From NCBI GenBank assembly GCA_030737835.1, contig JAUJYN010000012.1, positions 5,389,731-5,453,730 on the forward strand: a stretch of 64,000 bases of DNA, given 5' to 3'. Made by a program: the position numbers and the translations under genes. Source of the stretch: Acorus gramineus. Taxonomy: Eukaryota; Streptophyta; Magnoliopsida; Acorales; Acoraceae. Positions 1 to 10,357 of the stretch are shown here, piece by piece (positions within the stretch are counted from its first letter, which is position 1; each line of letters begins with the position of its first letter). The notes beneath the pieces are model-generated. The model made no database searches. It was not told the DNA's origin and was given only the letters and a program-made list of their open reading frames with translations.

Positions 1-1169
1 AAGTTGTTATTAATTACTGCAAGTACACGGATCGTTACAGAAGTATAAATCTAGCAAATATGGGTCAAACCCACAGAGAATTGTTCAAATCAGATTATTA
101 ATCAATTTAACTAATCGAACTAGAAAGAAAGTGTCACGCCCCAGGGTGGCCAACCCAGGGACGCGGCAAATGTATATATCAAATCAGAAGCCTACAACAG
201 GAGGTCAATAATATATATCATACACAGACAACTAGAATGACACACATGCAACAAAAGGGACTGACATGATATATACACCAAATGCGGAAGCAAAAGACTA
301 AATCTGTGAATAAACATTCTACAGACTCGATACACAATCATACGTCCTGTGAGAGCCAATATACATAGAAACAACTGAATATACAACACGTGCTCAGCAC
401 GGAAATAAAATACATACAGCCAAGGAAAGGGATGCTGACAGCCTCTGGTACTCGCGGACGTAGCGCTGCTCCGCTACTGAAGAAATCCCTCGGAAAGCTC
501 CAACCGCTGCTCCGGCTCCAGCTCAGGCTCAGCGACCACTGGGGAAAAACATGTGCGAGGGGGTGAGCCACACGCTCAGTGAACAGCACAACCCACGCAT
601 CACAGACAATATTACCAATATTCCATTATTTTATCCAGCCATCAATACATAACAACAAAATCCAGTGGTTCGTACTTCGCCGAACCACCACACCCTCACC
701 CTCACCCATCAATGGGTGACATAGGCTATTGGGACTGATAATCATCCATTCACAAATCCAGCAGGTCGCTCATCGCCAACCCACTACACCCTCACCCTCA
801 CCCTACCACGGGTGACATAGGATTTTGGGACTGACTAGGCTGTTGGTCACCCTTGGTCCACCGATAGTCTCTCCCTCCACTCCGTAGGCCGCCTGGTCTA
901 CTCCCACATTCAGCACAGTCCGAAACCAAATCAGGAGGTGCCTACTAATGGGAGCCCTCTGTCAGGAAGGCCCTGTCTAACGCTGGGGGATAGCCTCTAC
1001 CGAATCCAACGCAGGGAACAGAACAGCCTATCCATACGCATATGATCCACTCGGATCCGCCGACTACATATCATCACAACTCAAATGTCATGAATTCCTC
1101 TGAATTCAACCAGGTGCATCATCAAGATGCGGGAACATGTACAAAAATCAGTAAGGCTGGAATATCATT

Positions 1170-1480
1170 TGGGGAAAGAAACTCGGAAGGGCGGCGTGAG
1201 TTCCCGTTACAGGATACCCCGACAACCAAACAAGGAACACGGAGTACCCTAACCCGGGTCTCACCGCTGTCCTTGCAAGGCCCCTCCCCTATAATATCTA
1301 CCAACTATACTAATAATTATACCAATCATACAATCATTACATATAATATTATTGGGACTAGAACCTTGGGAGGGCAGCCCGAGGTCCCGATACAGGACAT
1401 CCCGACAACCAAACAAGGAACACGGAGTACCCTAACACGGGTCTCAGCGTTGACCTCGCAAGGCTCCTCCCTATAATATT
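1170..1480. repeat. Diverged ~175 bp tandem duplication inside LTR family A
   Basis: Two imperfect copies (about 1176-1316 and 1350-1478) share the core CCGACAACCAAACAAGGAAC, then an ACGGAGTACCC block, a CGGGTCTCA block and a CGCAAGG/TGCAAGG block ending near ATAATAT. The same duplicated module occurs in the other family A LTR at about 35616-35760 and 35807-35960, and a single copy lies at about 43950-44065 next to the family C element. The apparent open frame 1042-1476 is a by-product of this repeat, since its reading differs between LTR copies. Confidence 0.8.
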
Positions 1481-1889
1481 ATCCTAAGGCATGCGATCTA
1501 ACAGATACCAGCATTTAATTTAATAATTAAACTAGTAGGACGCATGCATAGGCCGGGGTTTCCTAGCATGAAAACCAGGGGACATGCTGCATGGCTCATA
1601 CGCATATCCTATGGGTGCAAGTCCCTAACATAAAAGCCTAGGGTAACATGCATTCTACACATCATTCACACAAGCATGGATTACATATTATTTGCAGGTA
1701 ATATTTATCCATGTCGCCCCAGGAGAGGTCGGTATACGCCCAAGTGCGTATAACACCTCTCTACTGGGTTGGATTGTCCCACTCACCAGAATCGGGGTCG
1801 TCGCGCGACCGTCCGTCAAAATCTGCAAGACAGACAATCAATATGGTGAGTTAAAAATCCATAAATACTACAAAATACATAAACCCACA

Positions 1890-2610
1890 ATTAAACTCCC
1901 AACACTCGGGCAAACGTGCATACGACCCGCACGCACGCTAGCCCGAGCACTCCGACAACCCCCCGCACGGCCGGCCACCACCCGCACGGCCACCCGACCG
2001 CCCGGACGCGCCGCCGCGCCTCAGCCCGCGCACTCCGCGCACCGCCCGGGGCCCCGCGCGACCACCGAGCCCAGCCGCGGCAGCCCGCACGCGCCCCGCA
2101 CGCCGTGTGCACGCTCCACGCCCCGCGCGCGCCCCGCGCACGGCTCCTCGCCCCGCGCCTCCTCCGCGCGCGCCCCAGCACCCAAACGCTCCGCTCAGCA
2201 CCTCCGCCAGCACCTCCGCGCGCACCTCGCGCGTCCAGCACCTCCGGCAGCACCTCCGCGCGCACCTCGCGCGTCCAGCACCTCGGCCAGCACCTCCGCG
2301 CGCGCCCAGACCAGCGACCAGACCAGCTCCTCGCGCCGGACCCGCGCGACCAGCTCCTCGCGCCCGCTGCCCGCTGCCTGAGGCCCCCAGCACGCCTGCA
2401 CGACCAGCGCAGCACGCCACCCGCGCGCGCCAGCTTGCACGCCGCGCGCACGCGCGCCCGCGCACGCACGCGCGCATGACCGCGCGCGCCCAGCCTGCGC
2501 GCCGCTGCTGCTCTGCCTGCTGCCCGAGAACACCCCCCAGCAGCCCGAGCACCTCCAACCACCCCTCCCACGGCCGCCGACCACTTCCGACCACCTCCAA
2601 CCACCCCCGA
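1890..2610. repeat. Very GC- and CpG-rich low-complexity tract inside LTR A
   Basis: A stretch of about 700 bases made of CGCGCGC, CAGCACC and CCGCGCG strings sits in an otherwise AT-rich region, just downstream (in LTR sense) of the leader near 2700-2900. It yields long overlapping frames rich in Ala, Arg and Pro on both strands (for example 1916-2479 and 2634-1891). Codon-like patterns appear in several frames at once, so these are compositional artefacts. The matching tract in the other copy is at about 34570-35160. Family C LTRs have shorter GC-rich counterparts at about 24700-25020 and 46980-47220. Confidence 0.85.
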
Positions 2611-4710
2611 CAGCTTCCCACAGCCGCCGACCACCCCTCATACATAGATCCACACTCCTAGCATACATCTATGCAAGAAAAGTGAAGAAAAGGACCTTAC
2701 CGAGGGGAGGAAGCGAAGACCGAACGCTCTCCGCGCGCCGAAACCTTTCCCAAAGGCTCTCTTACGCCCCGATCTATCACGGCCCTCGGTTTGGCTCGAA
2801 ACAGAGGAGAGAGAGGGGAGGTCGGGGAGGCTAGAGTCGTCGGAATTCGGATTTGAAGACACCGGAGCGTAGATCGGGACCCGATCTACACTTCCCGTGC
2901 TTTAGGTTTTTGGTTTTGAGGGGTGTAGGGGGCTCGAACGGAAGAAAATCGGAGGAGAGGAGAGAGAGAGAGCTAGTCGGGAAGATGATGAATAGTGACG
3001 AGATATTTTTAATTCCTTTTAAGTAGAGCGCGACTTAAAAACCCGGATACGCCCCGGAACTGGAAAATTTTTGCAAACGATGCCAGAATTCGATGAAACT
3101 TTCATGAGAGGTCTAAAATGGCGCCAGGACACCAAATATGCAGTCAGATTTCCAATCGGAATCCTCTAGTTCAGACGATAGCTAACAGTCTGAAATTATG
3201 CGGTTCCGACCAAAAACCCTAAAAAAATTTAAAACTGCTAGGACGCTCTAACGGTTACCAACAGGTTAAAAGTGACACATATATAACAGAAAGATTGATG
3301 AATTTTTTTTTTATTATTATTATTAGAAAGAGAATATTAATATGAAAAGATAACTAAGGTTTTAGAATCCACCATGCAATACCAATTTAGGGATTATATT
3401 CAAATATGAAACTCCACCATATAACTCAATCAATATTGACGTTAATCAAATACCAATCGGAAAATAAATATTTAAAATCATATTAATTATTTCATAAAAT
3501 CATATTTGAAATCAAAACAATCATCTCAATATTCACATATTAGGAAGAGAATAAGATATCAAATAGTTAACTAAGCATACCCTATCAAACCCTAAACAAG
3601 AGATCCTTGAAGATGATTCTACTATTAAAAACCTTGATTTATGAAAACCCAATAGAATGATCTATCTCCTTTCCCTTTATAAAACTACTAACTCAATATT
3701 CAACATGTTAAGAAGAGCATAAAATATCATAGAACTCAATGAAAGCATATTTTATCAAATCAAATACAATAGATTTTTTAAGAATGTAATAAGAAATTCA
3801 CATAAAAGGTTTCAAAAAAGAATTGAATGAGAGATTGATACTCAATAAAGCAAACAATATGGAGAATTCAGATCTAAATATAAAATCTTAAACTAGGCAT
3901 GGTTTTATCTTCAACCCTAGTTGAAGATTTAGCTACTAGAAGACATGATCAAATGAAAGAAAAGAAAAATAAAAGACATCATATTATTAAAAAATTCTTG
4001 AAAATAAAAACACAAAATTAATCTTAAAATTCAGATCTAATAGAATACAAGAATCAAAATATATGAGATGAAAAGAAAAACAAAAACAAAGCAAAACTCT
4101 TGAACCCTTCTTCTCCTTTGATTGTCTTTGTGCATCATTCTTTTTTTATTATTCTTTTCACATGTGCTCCTTTTATAGCCTCCAGCTCTTGAATCTCAAC
4201 CATTTATTTGTAATATATTAGATGGTTAAGATTGAGTAGTTAAGATTGGCCTGAGCCTTCCTCATATGAAGTTTAGATTTAATTCCCGTAATTGATTTTC
4301 TGCAGAATCTTTTTCAGAGGCTTTTTGACCTGTAATAAGATGGAATTATGAAATCTTCATGAAATAGTGATTTGTAGATCTTGAAATTATCTTTACAACG
4401 CCATATCATGAGTATAAATCTGATACTTGAGGCAAAAGTCATGATCAAAACAGTGGGACGGGATTTTGAAGAATATATTTGATTGGATTGATTTTTATTC
4501 AATCTTAACCAAATCTTTTTTCATAAAGATCTTTTAAGAACTCTTGATTCTCCTTCATATCTTTAACTGATTTGTTGCATATCTTGTGTTGATAATCATT
4601 ATTTATGTCAATTACCCGCAATAACACATGAATTCTTAATATTAGTTATTATTATACATAAAATAAGGATATAGAAAATTAGATGAAGGGGTTTAAATGT
4701 ATAATTAATA

Positions 4711-5336
4711 GGGTTAAAGACATCTAAGTCCCTACAAACATGGAAAAACCCATATAAATCCCTACTAAAATTGGGACAGACGTACGAGTCCCTGAAAACT
4801 CAGAAAAACCCAATTATCATCCCTACCTTCAAAAAACTCAAAATTTTTACATTTAATTGTGTAGAAATTGCAGTCTTTTAGAGGGTATTTAATTTTTAAA
4901 TTGCAATGTCTGCACAATTAAATGTAAAAATACTTCAAGCGTATATGTACGATTGTTTATAAGGACTGTAATGTCTATTCAATTACATGTAAAAGTTTTT
5001 TAAGGGCAATTTTATCTTTTGCGGAGACTAATTTATCTTTATGATTATTTATAGGGACTACAATGTATACACAATTTAATGTAAAAGTCTTTTATGGGCA
5101 ATTTTATCTTTTGCATGGACTAATTTGTCTTTATGACTGTTTATAAGGACTTCAATGTCTACACAATTATATGTGATGGAATATTCTAGGAATATTCCGT
5201 TAAATTTGGATGGAAATTTAACTCAGGGATGATAATTGGGTTTTTTTGAGTTTTCAGGGACTCGTACGTCTGTCTCAATTTTAGTAGGGACTCATGGAAT
5301 TTCTCATATTTGTAGGGACTTAAATGTCTTTAACCC
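4711..5336. mobile_element. MULE-type MITE, 626 bp, with 9 bp target duplication
   Basis: Terminal inverted repeats of about 115 bp start GGGTTAAAGACATCTAAG on the left and end in the complement on the right. The 9 bp sequence TAATTAATA flanks it perfectly (4702-4710 and 5337-5345). A 9 bp duplication and long inverted repeats are typical of Mutator-like elements. The centre (about 4955-5175) is a tandem repeat of period ~92 bp containing GGGCAATTTTATCTTTT. No transposase is encoded. It is inserted near the U3 end of the Athila LTR. Confidence 0.88.
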
Positions 5337-5358
5337 TAATTAATATCCTTGTGGGTTT

Positions 5359-5677
5359 CAGCCGGAGAGGGCGGAGGTGAAGATGGTTTTGGCGCCTCTG
5401 TTCTACATGATGGGGTTCGTCCTCTGTTTGGGGGGGATCGCGTTGGGGGAGACGACGGTGATGGCGTCGACGGGGAGGTTCGAGGTCGAGGCGGTGGCGG
5501 CGGCGGTGGCAGAGCACGGCGTGACGATTTTAACAGTGGCGCCGTCGGTTTTGATGGCGTTAGAGAGGGCGGCGGCGAAGGGGATTGTTGGTGGGCTGGA
5601 GTCGCTTCGAAGGATTATTGTGGGCGCAGCTTCGCTTTCATGGGAGGCGACGGAGTGGTTCGTCAGGCGGTTCCACC
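5359..5677 (+). pseudogene. 4-coumarate:CoA ligase-like (acyl-CoA synthetase) gene fragment
   Basis: The frame through 5359-5677 (codons QPER, then VKMVLAPLFYMMGF, GETTVM, VTILTVAPSVLMAL, LRRIIVGAASLSWE) matches the central part of plant 4CL-like adenylate-forming enzymes, which normally read PLFHxxGF, then VTHLPVAPPV, then SLRxxxxGAAPL. A possible splice acceptor (TTTCAG) ends at 5361. About 105 residues are present of a family usually near 550 residues. Homology stops at about 5677, before the expected GYGxTE motif, and no adenylation signature is visible. The N-terminal part is missing on the left, where the Athila LTR ends. It is GC-rich compared with its surroundings. I read it as a dead fragment broken by mobile elements. 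Confidence 0.72.
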
Positions 5678-6094
5678 ACAGACGGCGATGGAGACGTCGT
5701 CGGGGTATCGTTCTTGACGGGAGAGAAGATGTAGTGACCGTGGGAAAGGTTGGGGATAGAAGAGGAAGAGGCGGAGCTAGATCGGAGGTCGACAGAGGAG
5801 AGGCGGCAGAGAGTGACGTGGAGGTGGAGGGAGCAGACGTAGTCGGAGGCCATGTTGACGGAGAAGACGACGGGGTGGATTTTTCTTAATAAAAACATGA
5901 ATTTTTTTATTTTTTTATTTTTGATAAGAGGTGGATTTCAATCTACCAAGATTGAAATAACGCCCGCATTAATTTTGTAAATATTAAAAAATAATAGGGT
6001 TAATTTTGTATTTTGTCCTTTTTTTTAAGTCAAGTCTGATTTATTCCACGATGTAACGTATACCAACACAAACACGTCACCCATGCCATTATCT
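5678..6094. other. Unassigned sequence between 4CL-like fragment and first membrane-protein gene
   Basis: The first ~200 bases remain GC-rich and have an open frame on minus (5898-5638) with no domain I recognise. It may be another scrambled piece of the same ligase locus or a shadow frame. From 5890 the DNA becomes AT-rich with T runs. Confidence 0.4.
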
Positions 6095-6101
6095 TATAAA
6101 G
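6095..6101 (+). promoter_or_regulatory. Candidate TATA box (TATAAAG) upstream of the 6345 gene
   Basis: TATAAAG lies about 250 bp before the start codon. An alternative TTTAAATA sits at 6246-6253. With the upstream site the leader would contain an open frame starting at 6157. Confidence 0.35.
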
Positions 6102-6344
6102 GACGTTGGGCGACCGCAATCGTTGAAAAGTAGGAAAGAAACCCGCCCCGGATGGCATGGCACATCGATTGAATTTTCAATATTTAAATCTCAGTGGTGG
6201 TAGGGAACTTCCACCCACCTCATATAGTCCGATCTTTAAAAGTTCTTTAAATACCTCTCTTCCGTCGGTAAAATTGCAAGAAATGCTAACTAAAAAACAC
6301 CCGGCGTTCGTTTCATACGCCTTCCCATATCCTATGAGGTCCTG

Positions 6345-6773
6345 ATGTCCAACATGAAACAATCTCCCGCCCAAACAAAGTTGCCACAGCAGCAACCACC
6401 ACCACCCTCCAGACCCAAAGATGATTTATCATGGATGCCACCAATCGGTGCCATCTTCCTCATCTTCAACTCAATTTTCGCCATTTATCGCTCCCGCGAC
6501 GATATATATACTGTTGCTTTCATCATCGCCGCTAACATCGCCCTCGCCTTTCTTTTCTGGAGTATCAGTGCCCATGAGAACGCACCGAAAGAATCAAAGA
6601 AAAAACATAAGATCTCCATCTGGGCCATGGCCACACTGCTTAACGTTGGCTTTGCTTGGAAGGTCTCTGTGATTCTACCCTTGGGCATGTCTTTAATTCT
6701 CTGGGCCTTGGTTGCTGTTAGTACTGTTGGAACTTTTTATCTCTATTTTCTCTTCCCGGGTCAGAAGGGCTAG
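6345..6773 (+). CDS. Small four-helix membrane protein, DUF6490-type, tandem copy 1 (142 aa)
   Basis: Single-exon gene of unknown biochemical role. Residues 1-28 form a Pro/Gln-rich, probably cytosolic tail. Four hydrophobic segments follow at about 31-48, 54-73, 90-110 and 113-136. Family marks are DDLSWMPPIG before helix 1, IYRSRDD after it, a Lys-rich loop (KESKKKHK) before helix 3, LLNVGFAWKVS in helix 3 and STVGTFYLYFLF in helix 4. These are shared with the proteins at 15284 and 19278, which shows the frame is under protein-level constraint. The start ATG at 6345 has a second Met three codons on; neither changes the conserved core. I recognise the architecture of the plant family DUF6490 from memory; no function is established. 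Both flanks are repeat-rich intergenic DNA, and there is no operon-like arrangement. Confidence 0.85.
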   Translation: MSNMKQSPAQTKLPQQQPPPPSRPKDDLSWMPPIGAIFLIFNSIFAIYRSRDDIYTVAFIIAANIALAFLFWSISAHENAPKESKKKHKISIWAMATLLNVGFAWKVSVILPLGMSLILWALVAVSTVGTFYLYFLFPGQKG

Positions 6774-7587
6774 CTGATCCGGTTGGGTGCACTTATCAAA
6801 GCATGCACCAGAGATTACATGGGGAAAACAAAAAGCTTCTACGCAGCAAATTAAGAGAAAAGCACTGATACATACTCAATCCATTCTGCTTATCTTTTTT
6901 GTAATCTTATATATTGCACTATCATGTATGGATAAAAAAATGTTTTTAATTTTTAAAAATTAAAAATGTGTCATTGTATTTTAGTATATGTATTTTATTT
7001 TGTATATATGTTTGTACAATAATAAAAGTGTGTATTTAAAAAAAAAAAAATTGTCTAGATTATAAATAGGACTGCACAGGGGTTCGGACAGCCCCAACAC
7101 GAAGAGAAACAGCTTGGGCTGTCCCACGGGTACATATATTAGTAAAAAGATACACGCAGCCCCGTTGCAGCTCCAATTGTAGTCCATCTTTTTTTTTAAT
7201 CATACACTGACTATTTGAAGTGCATGCTATCATATGAAATAAAGTATATACTGAGATATATTAATGTATATTTTTTTATAATAAAAAAATAAAAAAAATT
7301 AAGTTATATATTATGATAGAACCCCATACATTATGATAGTGTAGTATATACTACGTTATCATATTATATGGGATTAACAAACAGACTGAATGTATCAGTG
7401 CTTAATATATTAACAAGCTAGGCTGATGCATGCATGTTAAGGTTTGGGCTCAGGCCAAAAAAATATAAAAAAGAAAATAATACTAAAATTATATATGCAT
7501 TGAAATGGACCAACCTAAATCCGATCCTTGACATAGCCGTAAAGTTCAAATACAAACTGGAACCCAAACGAAGAAGCTAGAAAAACC
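6774..7587. other. AT-rich 3' flank and spacer, no gene seen
   Basis: It contains the likely 3' UTR of the preceding gene, several A/T runs (for example 7037-7050) and a short inverted ATATAC/CATTATGATA pattern near 7240-7370. No supported coding region or element was found. Confidence 0.5.
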
Positions 7588-8148
7588 TTTTTTTTTTTTT
7601 TTTTTTTTTTGCTCGGTAAATTTGAGTATTTCATTCCTTTTCCAAAAGCTTATACATGTACAAGAATTAATAAGTATAACAAAGTGCACAATGGTTGGGG
7701 AACAGGGGAGCCCCAACCACTATGTATAGCTCAAAATGAACTTCAAAACAGGGGAGACAACCCGTTAGTAGCCTCTCAGTTGAATTTTCCCCTCTCTATC
7801 CTCTAGGAGGATTTGTGAAAATTCCGGCTAGAACTGGTGCGGACTGTAAGTAGTGGAACCCATCGTGGATTGGTGTGCAGCCAAGAGATCTGCGGCACGA
7901 TTCCCCTCCCTAAAAACATGGGTGATCTTCCATTCTTGCAAAGCGGAAACAAGATTGTTGAACGATTCCCCAAGGAATCAAGCCCCTGCCATTTGCCCAC
8001 GCAACAGCTGTCGAAGAGTCTGAATCCAGCCAGATTTTTTTAGGCTGCAGAGTGATGCTCAAACGAAGACCCTCCAAGAAAATCTTGTGTTGTTCCGCAA
8101 GAATTGCGTGTATTATGCAGAGAACTTGCAAACACACGTTAGAATTTA
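7588..8148 (-). mobile_element. LINE 3' fragment with RNase H remnant (copy 1)
   Basis: Minus-strand frames 8137-7910 and 8000-7803 together show an RNase H-like core: WLDSDSSTAVAWANGRG, then a degenerate GMEDH-like stretch, then GNRAADLLAAH in a shifted frame. This is the RNase H domain found downstream of reverse transcriptase in many plant L1-type LINEs. A run of 23 T at 7588-7610 is the poly(A) tail on the minus strand, which marks the 3' end. At least one frameshift separates the pieces. 5'-truncated and inactive. Confidence 0.75.
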
Positions 8149-9236
8149 TTTATTTATTTATTTATTTGCTTTGTAATTTGATTTTTGTATAACTATAGAT
8201 GAACAAGGATTACATAATGCACATCAAAATGACAGAATGGACAATACTTCACAACAGTGAGAGTATTGGTTCACAATGAGTGCTAGGACATTATAAACTT
8301 CCAAAAATAAAAACATTTGAGGCTCAGGATTTCCTTATGAATATGATGCCATCTCTATCCAGTTTCAGCAGGTCTTCAAGAGCCGGCCAAAGGTGATTCG
8401 GTTCGAGGTAGGATTCCCCATTTGAAGATCGATCTATAACGGTGTTTCCCTCTCTATGAATGTGAGAGACGATTTTCCAAGAGTGAAGGGTGGACAAACC
8501 TAGAATGATTTTCCTGTGAGTTCGAAGCGCTGTCCATGGAAGGTTTCCTCTCCCCTGAATCCAAGCAATTGTTGTGGTTGAATAAGCTTCGAACCACAAG
8601 TTGGAGGCACCCAGACTGATATCCAATTCCAAACCAGAGAGAATACCTTGATATTCTAATAGGTTTATTGACGAAGGATTACATTGGCCCGCAACACCTC
8701 GAATAAATGCACCTTGATCATCCCGAATGAGCTCACCATTACCTCCATTGAGGGTTAAGAGGAACCAATTGGACAGGGATGCTAGTGATTGGAACATCCA
8801 ATGTGGTGATTTTGAAATTAGTAGTTATCTGAATGATTTGTGGATTCAGAATTGTTTTGAGGGAGGTGGTTTGGAACCTGATAAATATCTCATCCTTGAT
8901 TTTATGAAGCGTCCTCTTCTTGCGGGTGGAGCGACATCTAAAGATGCGATTGTTTCGTTTAGTCCAAATAAACCAGAGGTAAGTGGATAGCATGGAAGCA
9001 GCAATTATCTTCTGAGTTGGATTTGGAGTTTTAGAGTCCAGCCACTCCGAGAGACTAGAGAGTGTTTTGGGTGGTCTTCCCTTGATCAACAATTCCTGAA
9101 GAAGAATTTGAAGGACATATCGTGAACATGCACATTGAAATGTGAGGTGATCAACATCTTCATTGTAGGGGATGGAATCTGGCTTTCCCCTCTTGGATCG
9201 GATATTTGCTGATCCGGGCTTTGGAAGTAGACCCAA
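8149..9236 (-). mobile_element. LINE 3' fragment with zinc-finger linker and RNase H (copy 2)
   Basis: Minus-strand frame 9236-8739 carries the post-RT zf-RVT-like region (DVDHLTFQCACSRYV, with HxxxxC spacing) and a WFIWTKRNNRIF stretch typical of plant LINEs. The overlapping frame 8797-8324 continues with an RNase H domain (NLLEYQGILSGLELD, WIQGRGNLPWTAL, HREGNTVIDR). The switch between the two frames near 8740-8800 is a frameshift. A TTTA-repeat at 8149-8168 may be the 3' tail. Reverse transcriptase is missing, so it is 5'-truncated and dead. It abuts copy 1 in the same orientation. Confidence 0.78.
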
Positions 9237-10357
9237 GATGGTGTGGACTCGTCTCTTCCTCGCGTCGATCTACTACAAGCCTTCGGTGTCTGTCGTCGTC
9301 TTCATCTTAATCTTTTTTCTTTCGTCTTCGGACACCTGAAACTCACACCAGTGTGGTGTCAGCTAACGCCCTTCCGACGCTCAAGTCAGTCACCTCTTCA
9401 TATCAAGAAGAAGAGCTTAGAATTCTTGAGTTTGAGTAGGAGAGAGAGTCAGTGTTCGCATACCTTGAGAGGGGGTGAAGTCTCCCATTTATACTACACA
9501 GGGGCGTGTCGAGCTTGGCCTTGCATAGTGATCATATCATGATATGGAATCTTCACGTGGCCTCAGGATCTGTGGACATGTGGCACCTAGGGATCATCAT
9601 TATCCTATAACTGTTTTCTGACATTCTGTTCCTTTCCAGTGTCAGGGAATATTCCCTTTGTTAACCGTTACTGCGCGGATCTAGATGAGCGCATGGTCAA
9701 CCTGTAGTTCAATTCTGGCATGACACCCTGGTCGGTCTACCCTTTAGGTCGGGCGTTGTTCAGTGTCTGCTCCTAGTCGGTCAATCTCTGGTCCACCATC
9801 TTTCAGTGGATGCTCGACTTGACCTAATTGGACATAGTCTTATGTTCGATTTGGCCTGGCCGGACATAACCATTCGCCTGACCTGACGGTAAAAGTGGGC
9901 CTGACGAGGCTGTGGGGGAATTTTGGCACATGGGCTTTCTTACCCTAAACTCTTCTTTTATCATCATGGGCCTATTCTCGTTTGATTCTTATTCTTATAC
10001 GATCTCATTCCTTATTTATCCTTCTAATGAATTTGATCTCCTACAAATACAATTACTAAAAAATCCTAATTTGATAGAAAAAAAAAAGTTATTTAGTTTC
10101 TACCACTCCTAAAACAGAAAAATTATTAAAAAAAAAACACTATAAAATACAATATCATTATAAACCCCCTTTAAATGTTAGCTGGATTTGTAAAATCCAA
10201 CAGTCAACAAAAAAAAAAAATTAGTACTCCCAAAAAAATTTTGGCGGGAAGGAATTTAGATTAATGAAGGGGTTTTTTTCCATCAAAATATGATATTTTT
10301 TAGTAAGGGTATTATTGTTAATCCATTATTTAATAACTATTCTATAAAAAAAGAAAG
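9237..10357. other. Unassigned repeat-like sequence; possible LTR-like segment in its first part
   Basis: 9240-9900 is less AT-rich than its surroundings and contains CTCCCATTTATACTAC at 9482-9497, which on minus reads as a TATA-like box (TATAAAT). This resembles the U3 of an LTR, but I found no paired copy or terminal duplication. 9900-10357 is AT-rich with A runs. No coding region is supported. Confidence 0.35.

Larger units (their letters stand above)
132..3288 (-). mobile_element. Solo LTR (3157 bp), long-LTR Gypsy-type family A, inserted in the Athila LTR
   Basis: The segment begins TGTCACGCCCC and ends ATATAACA (TG...CA) and is flanked by the perfect 5 bp duplication GAAAG at 127-131 and 3289-3293. 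Removing it restores the Athila LTR as seen at 28081-28110. The copy at 33937-37019 is the same LTR in the opposite orientation. There is no internal region, so it is a solo LTR left by recombination between two LTRs. Sense orientation is minus, inferred from the related element at 44.5-47.9 kb, where the primer site adjoins the CGTGACA end. The long LTR and CGCCCC terminus suggest a Tekay/Del-like chromovirus, but no coding region is present to prove it. Confidence 0.9.
1..5350 (-). mobile_element. Athila-type LTR, minus strand, split by two younger insertions
   Basis: Positions 1-131, 3289-4710 and 5337 to about 5350 align almost base for base with the complete LTR at 27953-29496 (same orientation) and with the 5' LTR at 25551-26948 (opposite orientation). 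The LTR sense strand is minus: a TATA box (TATAAAA) reads on minus at 4177-4171, the position matching 26094-26100 in the other copy. About a dozen bases of its left end lie outside the window. Its right end (U3 start) has drifted from the expected CTTATCA and cannot be placed exactly. No primer site or gag is attached on the visible side, so it is most simply a solo LTR, but its left flank cannot be seen. Confidence 0.85.

Noticed and set aside
1692-2661. Several long overlapping Ala/Arg/Pro-rich reading frames on both strands
   Set aside because: They lie in the GC-rich low-complexity part of LTR A, are open in many frames at once and are not conserved as protein between the two LTR copies.
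5638-5898. Minus-strand 86-codon frame beside the 4CL-like fragment
   Set aside because: Ser/Thr/Pro-rich with no domain; cannot be told apart from a shadow of GC-rich sequence.
6157-6345. Upstream open frame of 62 codons before membrane-protein gene 1
   Set aside because: No conserved counterpart before copies 2 and 3 and no recognised domain; it could be in the leader but coding is unsupported.
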